Shown here piece after piece: positions 6,856 to 14,676 of a stretch of DNA of 22,726 bases (the stretch's first letter is position 1; the number at the start of each line of letters is the position of its first letter). The notes under the pieces are model-generated. The model was not told where the DNA came from. It did not search any database and saw only the letters and a list, made by a program, of their open reading frames with translations. Both the position numbers and the translations under genes were made by a program. Origin of the DNA: an uncultured Oscillospiraceae bacterium (GTDB taxonomy: Bacteria; Bacillota_A; Clostridia; Oscillospirales; Oscillospiraceae); assembly GCA_900769845.1 (NCBI GenBank), contig CAAGIF010000006.1, positions 1 through 22,726 of the forward strand, read 5' to 3'.

Positions 6856-7087
6856 TTAAAACAGCGTCATTATCCAATAAATCAATCCGTATAATATGCT
6901 AGCACTTACGCCATAAACAATCACCGGACCGGCAATGGGGAGCGATGGGAGCGCCGCCAGTGGCGGATAAAGCGACCTGAGCGAGTGGCAGCGGTCGGTG
7001 TGCAACGCAGCCGCACCGACGGCAAGGCGCACACCGGGCACCGCAACAGGAGAACATCTTCGCGCCGACACCCAGGATGAAACCCTC
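6856..7087 (-). pseudogene. 3' remnant of a second spoVAC, split by an insert of about 110 bp
   Basis: On the minus strand 7052-7087 encodes EGFILGVGAKMF, and 6856 to about 6937 encodes IAGPVIVYG plus the remaining C-terminus ending WIMTLF and a TAA. These are the adjoining last segments of SpoVAC, nearly identical to the intact gene at 7692-8129, but the two parts lie in different frames with about 110 GC-rich bases between them. Similarity to spoVAC stops abruptly at 7087, so the first two thirds of the gene are missing. It cannot make a functional product. It occupies the same place relative to the YcxB-like gene as intact spoVAC does to the gene at 7205. Confidence 0.85.
6938..7051. mobile_element. 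GC-rich structured insert within the spoVAC remnant
   Basis: About 110-114 bases interrupt the homology to spoVAC between GAKMF and IAGPV. Compared with the flanks the insert is GC-rich and full of complementary segments: CCGCC/GGCGG (6954-6958, 6962-6966), CGACC/GGTCG (6973-6977, 6993-6997), GTCGGTG/CACCGAC (6994-7000, 7014-7020) and the alternative GGTGTGC/GCACACC (6997-7003, 7029-7035). It has no credible coding frame or obvious terminal inverted repeats. A small non-autonomous element or RNA-like insertion is the simplest reading. Exact ends and target duplication cannot be set. Confidence 0.5.
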
Positions 7088-7149
7088 TGCTTGTGTCAAC
7101 TTAGGACCCATACATTTGTGTTCCATTAGGACTAAATTTTGAAAAAGAT

Positions 7150-7178
7150 TTTACATTAAGACGGCGATATGGTATAGT
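7150..7178 (+). promoter_or_regulatory. Promoter of the second two-TM gene, shared box copy 2
   Basis: -35 TTTACA (7150-7155) and -10 TATAGT (7173-7178) have a 17-base spacer starting TTAAGACGGC, identical to the start of the spacer at 6227-6236. Confidence 0.75.
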
Positions 7179-7204
7179 ATTATTAAGAAATCGGAGGTGC
7201 TGGT

Positions 7205-7654
7205 ATGAAACTCAAAATTTTAGTAAAATTTGTGGAAAAACTTCTGGGTATGACAGATAGTGGCGAGGAGCCTCGTGCAGACATGTTTCTACCAGACCGC
7301 CTGTTGGCAATGTCGATCGTTTTCCTTGCTGGAGGTATTGTAAGTATTGCTCTTGCTATTATCAATTCTGTAACTTGGGTACTAGGCGTTGTTATTTGCT
7401 TTGCGTTTGGCATCGCTGCGCTGCTTTGCTGGAAGAATCAATCCATTCGTATCATTTCAGATGAGCAATTTACATACACCACAATGTTTGGCAAAACCCG
7501 CACTTATTCTTTTTCCGATATTCAGGGACTGCGCCGCAATCAGGATTCTCTGACATTATTTGTTGCCAACGAGAAAGTACATATTGAATCCATGGCTATC
7601 CTTAGCGAGCGTTTGGTAGAACGCATTGACAATGCATTAGAGAAAGTAACCTGA
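7205..7654 (+). CDS. Small membrane protein, two TM segments plus PH-like domain, unknown function
   Basis: This 149-residue protein has a basic/polar N-terminus of about 32 residues, two membrane helices (about 35-55 and 58-76), and a C-terminal domain of about 70 residues rich in alternating beta patterns (IRIISDEQFTYTTMFGKTRT, then SFSDIQGLRR) ending in a helix. This resembles bacterial PH-like membrane proteins. GGAGGTG (7193-7199) precedes the ATG. Its architecture matches the gene at 6270, and both share a promoter box and a downstream spoVAC end, yet residue-by-residue similarity is not evident. It converges with intact spoVAC across a shared terminator that begins 2 bases after the stop. 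Role unknown. Confidence 0.75.
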   Translation: MKLKILVKFVEKLLGMTDSGEEPRADMFLPDRLLAMSIVFLAGGIVSIALAIINSVTWVLGVVICFAFGIAALLCWKNQSIRIISDEQFTYTTMFGKTRTYSFSDIQGLRRNQDSLTLFVANEKVHIESMAILSERLVERIDNALEKVT

Positions 7655-7656
7655 GA

Positions 7657-7689
7657 AAAAAGGCTTGACCGATTTGGTCAAGCCTTTTT
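7657..7689. terminator. Bidirectional terminator between the two-TM gene and spoVAC
   Basis: A 14-bp perfect stem (7657-7670 with 7676-7689) with a GATTT loop has A5 and T5 at its base. It sits 2 bases from each of the two converging stop codons. Confidence 0.9.
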
Positions 7690-7691
7690 CG

Positions 7692-8129
7692 TTAGAATAA
7701 AGTTGATATCCAATAAATTAAGCCGTACACAACACTTGCAGACACACCGTAAACAATAACCGGGCCGGCGATGGTGAACATTTTCGCGCCGACACCAAGG
7801 ATGAAGCCTTCCGTCTTAAACTCCACTGCCGGGGCTGCTACGGAATTGGCAAACCCCGTTATGGGCACCAATGTCCCGGCGCCTGCGTGTTTCGCGATAT
7901 TGTCATATAGGCTTAATCCCGTGAGCAAAGCAGAAATTGCCACCAATGTCATAGAGGCTGCTGTACCCGCCTCCTCTTTGTCCAACCCCAAATTTCCATA
8001 CCAATTGAGGAAAATCTGTCCAACAGTGCAAATAAGTCCGCCGATCACAAAAGCGCACAGGCAATCCCGCCAGATAGGCGATCTAGGATTGATCTGCTGC
8101 ACCAGTTTTCCGTATTCCCGTTCTGTCAT
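7692..8129 (-). CDS. spoVAC: Stage V sporulation protein AC (SpoVAC)
   Basis: This 145-residue membrane protein matches SpoVAC, a component of the forespore inner-membrane channel that moves dipicolinic acid into spores and, in Bacillus, acts as a mechanosensitive germination channel. Visible signatures are the N-terminal YGKLVQQINPRSP, the central LVPITGFANSVAAPA, and the C-terminal EGFILGVGAKMFTIAGPVIVYG with four likely membrane helices. Length is as expected (about 150). Two in-frame ATGs lie 6 bases apart; the one at 8129 is preferred because GGAGGG then has proper spacing. The usual partners spoVAD and spoVAE are not adjacent, so the gene stands alone, divergent from a lipoprotein gene. 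A possible forespore-type promoter lies at 8183-8215. Confidence 0.92.
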   Translation of the reverse strand: MTEREYGKLVQQINPRSPIWRDCLCAFVIGGLICTVGQIFLNWYGNLGLDKEEAGTAASMTLVAISALLTGLSLYDNIAKHAGAGTLVPITGFANSVAAPAVEFKTEGFILGVGAKMFTIAGPVIVYGVSASVVYGLIYWISTLF

Positions 8130-8182
8130 ATGCATCCCTCCGGATCTAGTTTGTCCCGTTTTTCCGGAAATTTGCATTTGGA

Positions 8183-8215
8183 TGATGTTTCCTCCGGGAT
8201 TCAGCAATTTATACA
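8183..8215 (-). promoter_or_regulatory. Candidate forespore (sigma-F/G-like) promoter of spoVAC
   Basis: On the minus strand TGTATA (8210-8215) and GGAAACATCA (8183-8192) are 17 bases apart and resemble sigma-F type -35/-10 elements. The start codon lies about 50 bases downstream. This is pattern matching from memory and is tentative. Confidence 0.3.
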
Positions 8216-8242
8216 AATCGCTCAGAAATTCCGACCATTTTC

Positions 8243-8273
8243 TTGACAGGCGAGAAAAAGCATGGTACATAAT
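8243..8273 (+). promoter_or_regulatory. Promoter of the first TraB-type lipoprotein gene
   Basis: A perfect -35 TTGACA (8243-8248) is followed by CATAAT (8268-8273) at 19 bases, or TACATA at 17 bases. The ATG is 45 bases further on. Confidence 0.5.
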
Positions 8274-8318
8274 AAGTATAAAAATACCGAATGCCTCAAT
8301 ACAGAAAGGATGACCATT

Positions 8319-10727
8319 ATGAAACACGCAAAGCGACTGCTCGCCCTGCTGCTGTGCGCTGCCATGCTCTTTGGCATGATTGGCTGCACGAAAGAGCCAA
8401 TTGAAACCCTCCCCCCTACGGAGCCTACGGAAGCGCCCACAGAGCCTCCGGCTAACCTTGTCTATCAGACCGCCGTTGATGCGCTGAATGCAGAAACCGC
8501 AGTTTCTCTGAATCTTCTGATCACGAAGACTACCGTGGTTGCCGGGCAGACCTTCACCGAACAGAGTAAGCAGACCCTGAGCTACAGCGGCATCGGCACT
8601 GAAGAATATCGGGTAAATATGGAAGAATCTCTCTCTTATGGAATTCACAACCCGAGTACCGAGGAATCTCCCGCCAGCATCACCTATCAGGAAAACTTCA
8701 AGGGCGGCATTCTGTACTGTGATTATACCAAAGATCATGACGGTGATAAAATAACCGGCTCTTTCTCTGCAGAGATTACCTCTGAGGATGCTGCCAAACG
8801 GTACATTCCAGCCGTGTTGCTGGACGCTGCTTTATATGGCGCGCTTTCTTCCGAAACCAGTGGCAATACCACCACCGTTCTGTTCTCTGAACCCTCCGCC
8901 CCGGAAACCTGGGCAATTCCTGAAGGAGCAGAAATGGTAAGCGCCTCCGGTTCCGCAGCTGTTTCCGGAGAGCGTATGCAGGAAATGTCCTACACAGTTG
9001 TCTATACTTACGGTCCCGCCGAGATCACACTGGAAGTGGTTTCCACTCCGTCCTTCGACGAGGTAACTATCAACGATCCCCAGTATGTTGCAAGCTACAC
9101 CCAGGTGCAGTACCCCGACGCCCTGCGTATGTCTGAGCAAGCCTACAATCTTCTGGAGCAGGCCGATGCCATTTCTTCCGGCAATATGCGAAGCATTATG
9201 GTTCAGGCCGCCGGGCTTGTACATAATCAGTCTGTCTCCATGAATGCCCACGGTATCAACGGCGAACTGATCGCAAAGTTCGAAACGGGTGTTTATCTTA
9301 TGGACTACGCGTCCAACCGGGAAGAAAAGATCGATCAGGAAGAGATGTTCGTGGATGGCAAGTTCACCACTACCGTTGATGACGGTGTCCCGACCCACGA
9401 TTACAGCATTGACTCTTCCGATGTTTTGAAATACTGCAACAGCGTTCTCGGTTCTGCATTCGTGGACTATGATCAGTGGAAAGATGTTGTGATCACCGAC
9501 CTTGGCAGCACCTATCTGATTGAAACAACGTATACCGAAGACTTCGGTAACAGCATGCAGAACTCAATCTGCCAACGCTACTGGGGCGATCCCGCTTTCC
9601 TGAACGGATTTGCCACCGCCTATGTCAACAATGAAACCACCGGTTATCTGGCAATAGATAAGTACACCGGCATCCCCACTGCCGCGGGATACTATTATGA
9701 AGGCGCCCACACCATCGACGGAACAGATTACACCCTGTCCATGCAACTCGATCAGTCCTTCGATGCTCCCGCAAAGGGCGCATACTTCGCCATCACCGAA
9801 GAAATGCCCGAGGAGGCAGAACCGGAAGTAAAGCCCACTCCCCTGTTCTACCATGTTACCGGCCCCAACGGTCAGGAAATGTGGCTCTTCGGAACGATCC
9901 ATGTGGGCGACGAGAGAACCGCCTATCTCCCCGATGAGATTTATGATGCATTCGCCGCATCCGATGCTTTGGCGCTGGAGATCGATTCCAAGGCATTTGA
10001 TGAACTGTCGGAAGATAACGAGCAGATCCAGAATCAGATCTCTGATGCCTATTACTATTCCGGTGGAAAAATGCTGAAGGATCTCATGGAAGAGGAAGAA
10101 TACACCAAGGCCGTTCAATATATGAAAGCTAGCGGCAACTACAACATGAACTCCCCCTACCTGAAGGCATCCATCTGGAGTCAGTCCATCGACAACTTCT
10201 ATCTCCGCCAGGGTTATGGTCTCCACGGAGATCAGGGTGTGGAAGAACGGCTTCATGCCTGGGCAGAGGAACTGGATAAGCCCATCCGGGAAGTGGAATC
10301 CACCATGTTCCAGATCCGGATGATGACAAACTATTCGGATGATCTGCAGCTTCTGCTGCTGGAGGGCTCCATAGAGTCCGACGCCGTAGAAAACTGGTCC
10401 GGTACCATGGAACTGTATGAATTGTGGTGCGCCGGTGATGAAGGAGCGCTCCGGGAAGCTATTAATGAAGATCCCGACCTCTCCGAGCTGACCGAGGAAG
10501 AACTGGCCGAGTATGAAGAAGCCAAGCCTCTGATCGATGAATACAACAAAGCCATGAGCTACGACCGGAATATCGGTATGCTGAATGTGGCAATTCAGTA
10601 TCTCAAGAGCGGCGATGTGGTGTTCTACGCCGTAGGTCTTGCCCATCTGCTGGACGAAACCAACGGTCTGGTTGACGCTCTGCGGGATGCGGGTTACACC
10701 GTGGAATTGGTGGAATACGCAAACTAA
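8319..10727 (+). CDS. TraB/GumN-family lipoprotein with large N-terminal extracytoplasmic region
   Basis: This 802-residue protein starts with a signal peptide and lipobox ending MIGC, so Cys23 is lipidated and the protein faces outside the membrane. A Thr/Pro/Glu linker (24-45) follows. Residues of about 46-490 form an uncharacterised region, beta-rich by pattern, possibly two related lobes. From about 508 begins a TraB/GumN (PF01963-type) domain: LFGTIHVGD with His528, LALEID, and near the end AVGLAHLL with His776, then DAGYTVELVEYAN. These GxxH-type motifs are hallmarks of this putative metallopeptidase-like family. The ATG at 8319 is chosen over upstream ones because AGAAAGGA precedes it and the signal peptide starts there. 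A paralogue follows in tandem. Role unknown. Confidence 0.85.
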   Translation: MKHAKRLLALLLCAAMLFGMIGCTKEPIETLPPTEPTEAPTEPPANLVYQTAVDALNAETAVSLNLLITKTTVVAGQTFTEQSKQTLSYSGIGTEEYRVNMEESLSYGIHNPSTEESPASITYQENFKGGILYCDYTKDHDGDKITGSFSAEITSEDAAKRYIPAVLLDAALYGALSSETSGNTTTVLFSEPSAPETWAIPEGAEMVSASGSAAVSGERMQEMSYTVVYTYGPAEITLEVVSTPSFDEVTINDPQYVASYTQVQYPDALRMSEQAYNLLEQADAISSGNMRSIMVQAAGLVHNQSVSMNAHGINGELIAKFETGVYLMDYASNREEKIDQEEMFVDGKFTTTVDDGVPTHDYSIDSSDVLKYCNSVLGSAFVDYDQWKDVVITDLGSTYLIETTYTEDFGNSMQNSICQRYWGDPAFLNGFATAYVNNETTGYLAIDKYTGIPTAAGYYYEGAHTIDGTDYTLSMQLDQSFDAPAKGAYFAITEEMPEEAEPEVKPTPLFYHVTGPNGQEMWLFGTIHVGDERTAYLPDEIYDAFAASDALALEIDSKAFDELSEDNEQIQNQISDAYYYSGGKMLKDLMEEEEYTKAVQYMKASGNYNMNSPYLKASIWSQSIDNFYLRQGYGLHGDQGVEERLHAWAEELDKPIREVESTMFQIRMMTNYSDDLQLLLLEGSIESDAVENWSGTMELYELWCAGDEGALREAINEDPDLSELTEEELAEYEEAKPLIDEYNKAMSYDRNIGMLNVAIQYLKSGDVVFYAVGLAHLLDETNGLVDALRDAGYTVELVEYAN

Positions 10728-10815
10728 TCTATTCAATGGGAAGCACACCCCATATTCAAAAATGCATCCTCGTGAATCCATTACACAGAAATTCAAACGA
10801 GAAAGGACGCCTGCC

Positions 10816-13413
10816 ATGAAAACGTTTGCAAGATTCATCTCTCTACTGGTTTGCATCGCCATACTCCTGGGAATGATCGGTTGCACAGAAACTCCGGCAG
10901 AAAATCCGCCATCCACCGCTCCGGTGACTGAACCGACTCAGGCCCCTACTGCGCCTCCGGCAGATCAGGTTTATCAGAATGCCGTTGATCAGCTAAACAG
11001 CATGACAGATATATCCCTGGATCTTCTCGTCACCAAAACCACCCTTGTGGCCGGTGAGGCATTTACCCAGCAAAGTCAGCAGATACTGACCTACTCTGAT
11101 ATTGGATCCAACTCCGCGAGTATTATGTTAACTGAACTCGGCGAGTTCGATATTCCCGTGACCGATTCCGAGGATACACAGGAAGAAAACACGGTTACGC
11201 CCACAGATGATCCTGCGGGCGAACCCGCAGAAGAGCCTACCGAAGAATCCACTGACAATGCAAACCAATCCGGTATTGAGATGCCGGGATTATCCGATGT
11301 CTTATCGGAAGAAGATGACGCCGATACCCACAATAATCTTGATGCATTTGTGGAAATTGAAAACTACAAGCAGTTTTTGTATAGCGAGATCTATGCCGAC
11401 GGCATGTTATACATCAGCCTTGAGCTGAGCGTGCCGGAAAATGAGATTGCATACCGGTTCTCCTCTCCGTTAACAGAGGATTCCGCAGTCGATCGGTATA
11501 TCCCTCCTCTGTTGATAAATTATGAGCTTTATGGAGATGTCAGATCCGAATTATCCGATGACGGAGTAGTTTTACATTTTTCTGAACCTGTCGCCCCTGA
11601 AAGCTGGGCAATCCCGGAAGGCGCTGAGTGGATAGACACATCCGCCAGTGCAAAAATCAGTAAGGACGGGAACTTTGAACAAATGCAATACGCTGTCACC
11701 TATCAGTATGGGCCGGCGCAGATCACACTGGAGATCCTATCCAAACCCACTGCGGAAGTTCCTGACATACAGATTCCCGAGGATTCCGATCGCTACACAA
11801 AACTGGATTATCCCGATGCATTGAAGGTGTATTTAAATTCCATAGCAATCCTATTTCAATCCGAGGCGCTAACCACAACCTTAAACAACACCATTATCAC
11901 CAAAGCAGCTGAATTCGTGTGGAATCAATCCATAACATTAAACCGCGTGAAGATTGGAGAAAATCTGATCAGCAAATATGTTATGGATGATTATCAGGAG
12001 AATCTGTATTCCGGAAAGAAAGCCACACGAATCAGAGAAGTTCGCTATCTGGACGGTGTTCAGACTACCATTGTTAATGACGGCGTTCCCACTGTGGAGA
12101 AGGACATTGCTGTAAACGATGTGGAGAAAACGAACCTTTTACTTATGCTTACATCGATGCCGGATCCGAAATATTGGACCAATGCCACCCTTTCGGAAAT
12201 TAACGGATTTCAGATTATTGATTTTTCCTATTCTGAGGAGTTCAGCAGTTTCTTGCAAAACAGTTCCTGCCGCCTTCTGTTTGACGATATTACGGCATTG
12301 AACCAGCTTGCATCTGATTATAGGGTTGAAGATTCTTCCGGTTACCTTTCTCTAAATACCTACACACAGATTCCCACTGGCGCCGGATATTGCTACAAAG
12401 GTGTGCACACGATCGAAAATAGAGAATACGCCCTTACCAATCAGTGTAGTCAATCCTTTGATATTCCCGGTCTGGATGCATACTATGAGATTACAGGTGA
12501 GTTTCCCGAGGAAGAGCAAGGGGAAAAAGCCACTCCCCTGTTCTATCATGTAACTGCCCCTGATGGCGCAGAAGCATGGTTTCTTGGTACAATTGTTCTG
12601 GGAGATGAACGAACAGCGCACCTCCCTCAAGAGGTCTATGATGCGCTGGAATCGTCCGATGTTCTTGTTCTGGAATACTACATGAAGCAATTTGAGGAAG
12701 ATATGAAGAGCGATCCGGTCCGTCGGGAAAGATATCCCGGAGCATTCTATTCCAGATCTAAAAACGATACCGCTAAACAAGAGCTCAGTGAAGAATACTA
12801 TGACCGGGCTCTCATGCTTCTGAAAGCAAGCGGAAATTATAATGCTGCATCAGATTATTTCCGCCTGTATATGTGGTCACGATATATCCGGGATCTATAT
12901 TTGAAGCAAAACTATCAGCTAAGTTCCTCCCAGTCCATTTTGAGCCGAATTGAAAAGATGGCGGAAGACATGGACATGCCAATCGAACAGCTTGTCTCCT
13001 ATGACTATCATGGAAAATATGCTACCATGCAGGATGTCGCTTTGAAATACATGTTGGAAAAAACAGTGGATACCGACTTCCTGACATACGGAAACGCGGT
13101 CCTTGATCAGTACGGCATATGGTGCGCCGGCAACGAAGATGTTATGCGGGCCATATTATCCTCACCCTTGGATACCGCCTCCATGACAGAAGAGGAACGG
13201 AACACATATATTGCCGCTCTCTATCAATTTACAGATCATACTTTAAGGGATAACTATTCAAGAATAATAGAATGCATGCGTTTCCATATGCAAAAAGAAG
13301 AAGTAGCATTTTTTGCCGTGGATATTAGCCTCCTCTTAACTGAATACAAAGATCTGTTTGAAGTTATGCGAAACTCCGGCTACACCGTGGAATTGGTAGA
13401 ATACGCGCAGTAA
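10816..13413 (+). CDS. Paralogous TraB/GumN-like lipoprotein lacking both motif histidines
   Basis: This 865-residue tandem paralogue of the preceding gene has the same plan: signal peptide ending LLGMIGC (lipidated Cys23), Thr/Pro linker, long extracytoplasmic region, TraB/GumN-like domain from about 574. It is longer mainly because of an acidic, low-complexity insert at about residues 115-175. The first motif reads GTIVLGD, with Val594 where the paralogue has His528. The last motif reads AVDISLLL, with Leu839 in place of His776 and Asp for Gly. The rest of the C-terminus (SGYTVELVEYAQ) is kept. If the histidines bind metal, this copy is a pseudoenzyme. The ATG at 10816 follows GAAAGGA. It ends before a strong terminator and may be cotranscribed with its neighbour 88 bases upstream. 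Confidence 0.85.
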   Translation: MKTFARFISLLVCIAILLGMIGCTETPAENPPSTAPVTEPTQAPTAPPADQVYQNAVDQLNSMTDISLDLLVTKTTLVAGEAFTQQSQQILTYSDIGSNSASIMLTELGEFDIPVTDSEDTQEENTVTPTDDPAGEPAEEPTEESTDNANQSGIEMPGLSDVLSEEDDADTHNNLDAFVEIENYKQFLYSEIYADGMLYISLELSVPENEIAYRFSSPLTEDSAVDRYIPPLLINYELYGDVRSELSDDGVVLHFSEPVAPESWAIPEGAEWIDTSASAKISKDGNFEQMQYAVTYQYGPAQITLEILSKPTAEVPDIQIPEDSDRYTKLDYPDALKVYLNSIAILFQSEALTTTLNNTIITKAAEFVWNQSITLNRVKIGENLISKYVMDDYQENLYSGKKATRIREVRYLDGVQTTIVNDGVPTVEKDIAVNDVEKTNLLLMLTSMPDPKYWTNATLSEINGFQIIDFSYSEEFSSFLQNSSCRLLFDDITALNQLASDYRVEDSSGYLSLNTYTQIPTGAGYCYKGVHTIENREYALTNQCSQSFDIPGLDAYYEITGEFPEEEQGEKATPLFYHVTAPDGAEAWFLGTIVLGDERTAHLPQEVYDALESSDVLVLEYYMKQFEEDMKSDPVRRERYPGAFYSRSKNDTAKQELSEEYYDRALMLLKASGNYNAASDYFRLYMWSRYIRDLYLKQNYQLSSSQSILSRIEKMAEDMDMPIEQLVSYDYHGKYATMQDVALKYMLEKTVDTDFLTYGNAVLDQYGIWCAGNEDVMRAILSSPLDTASMTEEERNTYIAALYQFTDHTLRDNYSRIIECMRFHMQKEEVAFFAVDISLLLTEYKDLFEVMRNSGYTVELVEYAQ

Positions 13414-13427
13414 TCCATACAGTGACA

Positions 13428-13465
13428 AACGCGGCTGCCCGATTGGGCAGCCGCGTTCTCTTGTT
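13428..13465. terminator. Bidirectional terminator between the TraB-like and mtnN genes
   Basis: A 13-bp perfect stem (13428-13440 with 13445-13457) with a GATT loop is followed by CTCTTGTT on the right. It lies between converging stop codons at 13413 and 13476. Confidence 0.75.
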
Positions 13466-13475
13466 ATCTGATGAA

Positions 13476-14180
13476 TTATGCTTCCCTCAATGCCTTTGCC
13501 ATCCTGGCGGTTACCTGGGCGCAGCGGTGGGCCGCGATCCGTTCAAAGGAGGGGTAATCCATTTCTGCGCTGTCATCTGCCTTATCGGAAATGGCGCGGA
13601 TGATTACGAAGGGGATTTTGTTCCGGTAGGCTGTCTGGGCAATGGCTGCGCCCTCCATTTCGGTGCAAAGGCCCTGGGTCACAGAAATGATTCGGTTCTT
13701 CAGATCCTTGCTGGCAACGAACTGATCGCCGGATGCCACCCGGCCGATTCGGGTATGTCCGGAATTGACCGACTCTGCAGCGCCATAAGCCAGATCTAAC
13801 ATATGTTCATCCGCCGGGAATGCGATTACATCCATACCCGGAACCTTGCCGCTGGGATAGCCAAAGGCATTGCAGTCGAAATCGTGGTACATGGCATCCC
13901 GGCTGACCACCAGGTCGCCAATATCCAGATCCGCGCACAGAGACCCTGCGATACCCGTATTCACCAGGTGGGTCACGCCGTAGCAATCGCACAGGATCTG
14001 GGCGCACATGGCAGCGTTTACCTTACCTACGCCGCACTGAACCACCACAACATCCAAACCTTCCAGCTTTCCTTCATAGTAGATGCTGCCGGTCCGTTCC
14101 GTTTCCCGGCGGTCTTCCAGCTTTTCTACCAGAGTTTCCACTTCCTGGCGCATAGCGCCGATAATCCCAAGTTTTTTCAT
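13476..14180 (-). CDS. mtnN: 5'-methylthioadenosine/S-adenosylhomocysteine nucleosidase
   Basis: This 234-residue cytoplasmic enzyme removes adenine from SAH and methylthioadenosine, giving S-ribosylhomocysteine and methylthioribose. Start GIIGAMRQEVE provides catalytic Glu13. NTGIAGS forms the phosphorylase-fold loop, TEMEGAAIAQ gives the substrate-binding Met-Glu (175-176), and RAISDKAD supplies the catalytic Asp199. Length is typical (about 230). The start codon follows a GAGGAG site lying in the 10-base gap after luxS, so both are translated from one message. Its product S-ribosylhomocysteine is the substrate of the neighbouring LuxS, a direct pathway pairing. Confidence 0.95.
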   Translation of the reverse strand: MKKLGIIGAMRQEVETLVEKLEDRRETERTGSIYYEGKLEGLDVVVVQCGVGKVNAAMCAQILCDCYGVTHLVNTGIAGSLCADLDIGDLVVSRDAMYHDFDCNAFGYPSGKVPGMDVIAFPADEHMLDLAYGAAESVNSGHTRIGRVASGDQFVASKDLKNRIISVTQGLCTEMEGAAIAQTAYRNKIPFVIIRAISDKADDSAEMDYPSFERIAAHRCAQVTARMAKALREA

Positions 14181-14190
14181 TCTTTTCTCC

Positions 14191-14667
14191 TCACTCCGGG
14201 TAGATCAGGTGTTCCCGGTCGATGGTTTCCAACAGAGCTGCATATTTTCTGCCCCAGTAATTTGCCATGGGCAGATTCATATCCAGATAATTACCGCAGT
14301 CCTTGGCGCTTGCGCCGGGAACATCTCCCCGGAAATCCCGGATGAATGCAAAGCAATCCTTCACCAGGGGAACCACATCCGCAGATTCATGGTCCCCCGC
14401 CAGCAGCAGATAAAAACCGGTGCGGCAGCCCATGGGGCCAAAATAAAGAACTTTTTCCTTCCACCGGGGTTCATTCCGCAAATAAGTAGCCGCCAGATGC
14501 TCCATGGTATGGATCTCCGCGGTGTTCATCGCCGGCTCCTCATTGGGGTTGGTCAGCCGCAGATCAAAGGTAGTAACCGTCTCACTGCCCACCCTGTCTT
14601 TCCGGGACACATAAAGTCCGGGCTCCAGCTTGATATGATCAATGGTAAAGCTTGTAATTTTCTCCAT
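14191..14667 (-). CDS. luxS: S-ribosylhomocysteine lyase (AI-2 synthase)
   Basis: This 158-residue cytoplasmic metalloenzyme splits S-ribosylhomocysteine into homocysteine and DPD, the precursor of AI-2. The metal site is visible: HTMEH (His53, Glu56, His57) and Cys124 in GASAKDCGNY; Cys81 in GPMGCRTGFY is the catalytic cysteine. Length fits LuxS. The ATG follows GAGGAG overlapping the end of the upstream YxjI-like gene, with a 9-base intergenic gap. It sits between that gene and mtnN in a three-gene operon. In these bacteria it recycles SAH to homocysteine; whether AI-2 acts as a signal cannot be told from sequence. Confidence 0.97.
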   Translation of the reverse strand: MEKITSFTIDHIKLEPGLYVSRKDRVGSETVTTFDLRLTNPNEEPAMNTAEIHTMEHLAATYLRNEPRWKEKVLYFGPMGCRTGFYLLLAGDHESADVVPLVKDCFAFIRDFRGDVPGASAKDCGNYLDMNLPMANYWGRKYAALLETIDREHLIYPE

Positions 14668-14676
14668 AAAAACTCC

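Noticed and set aside
8141..8180. Possible sigma-G promoter GCAAA-N17-CAAACTA before spoVAC
   Set aside because: The transcription start would fall inside the ribosome binding site, leaving no usable leader; the alternative at 8183-8215 is better placed.
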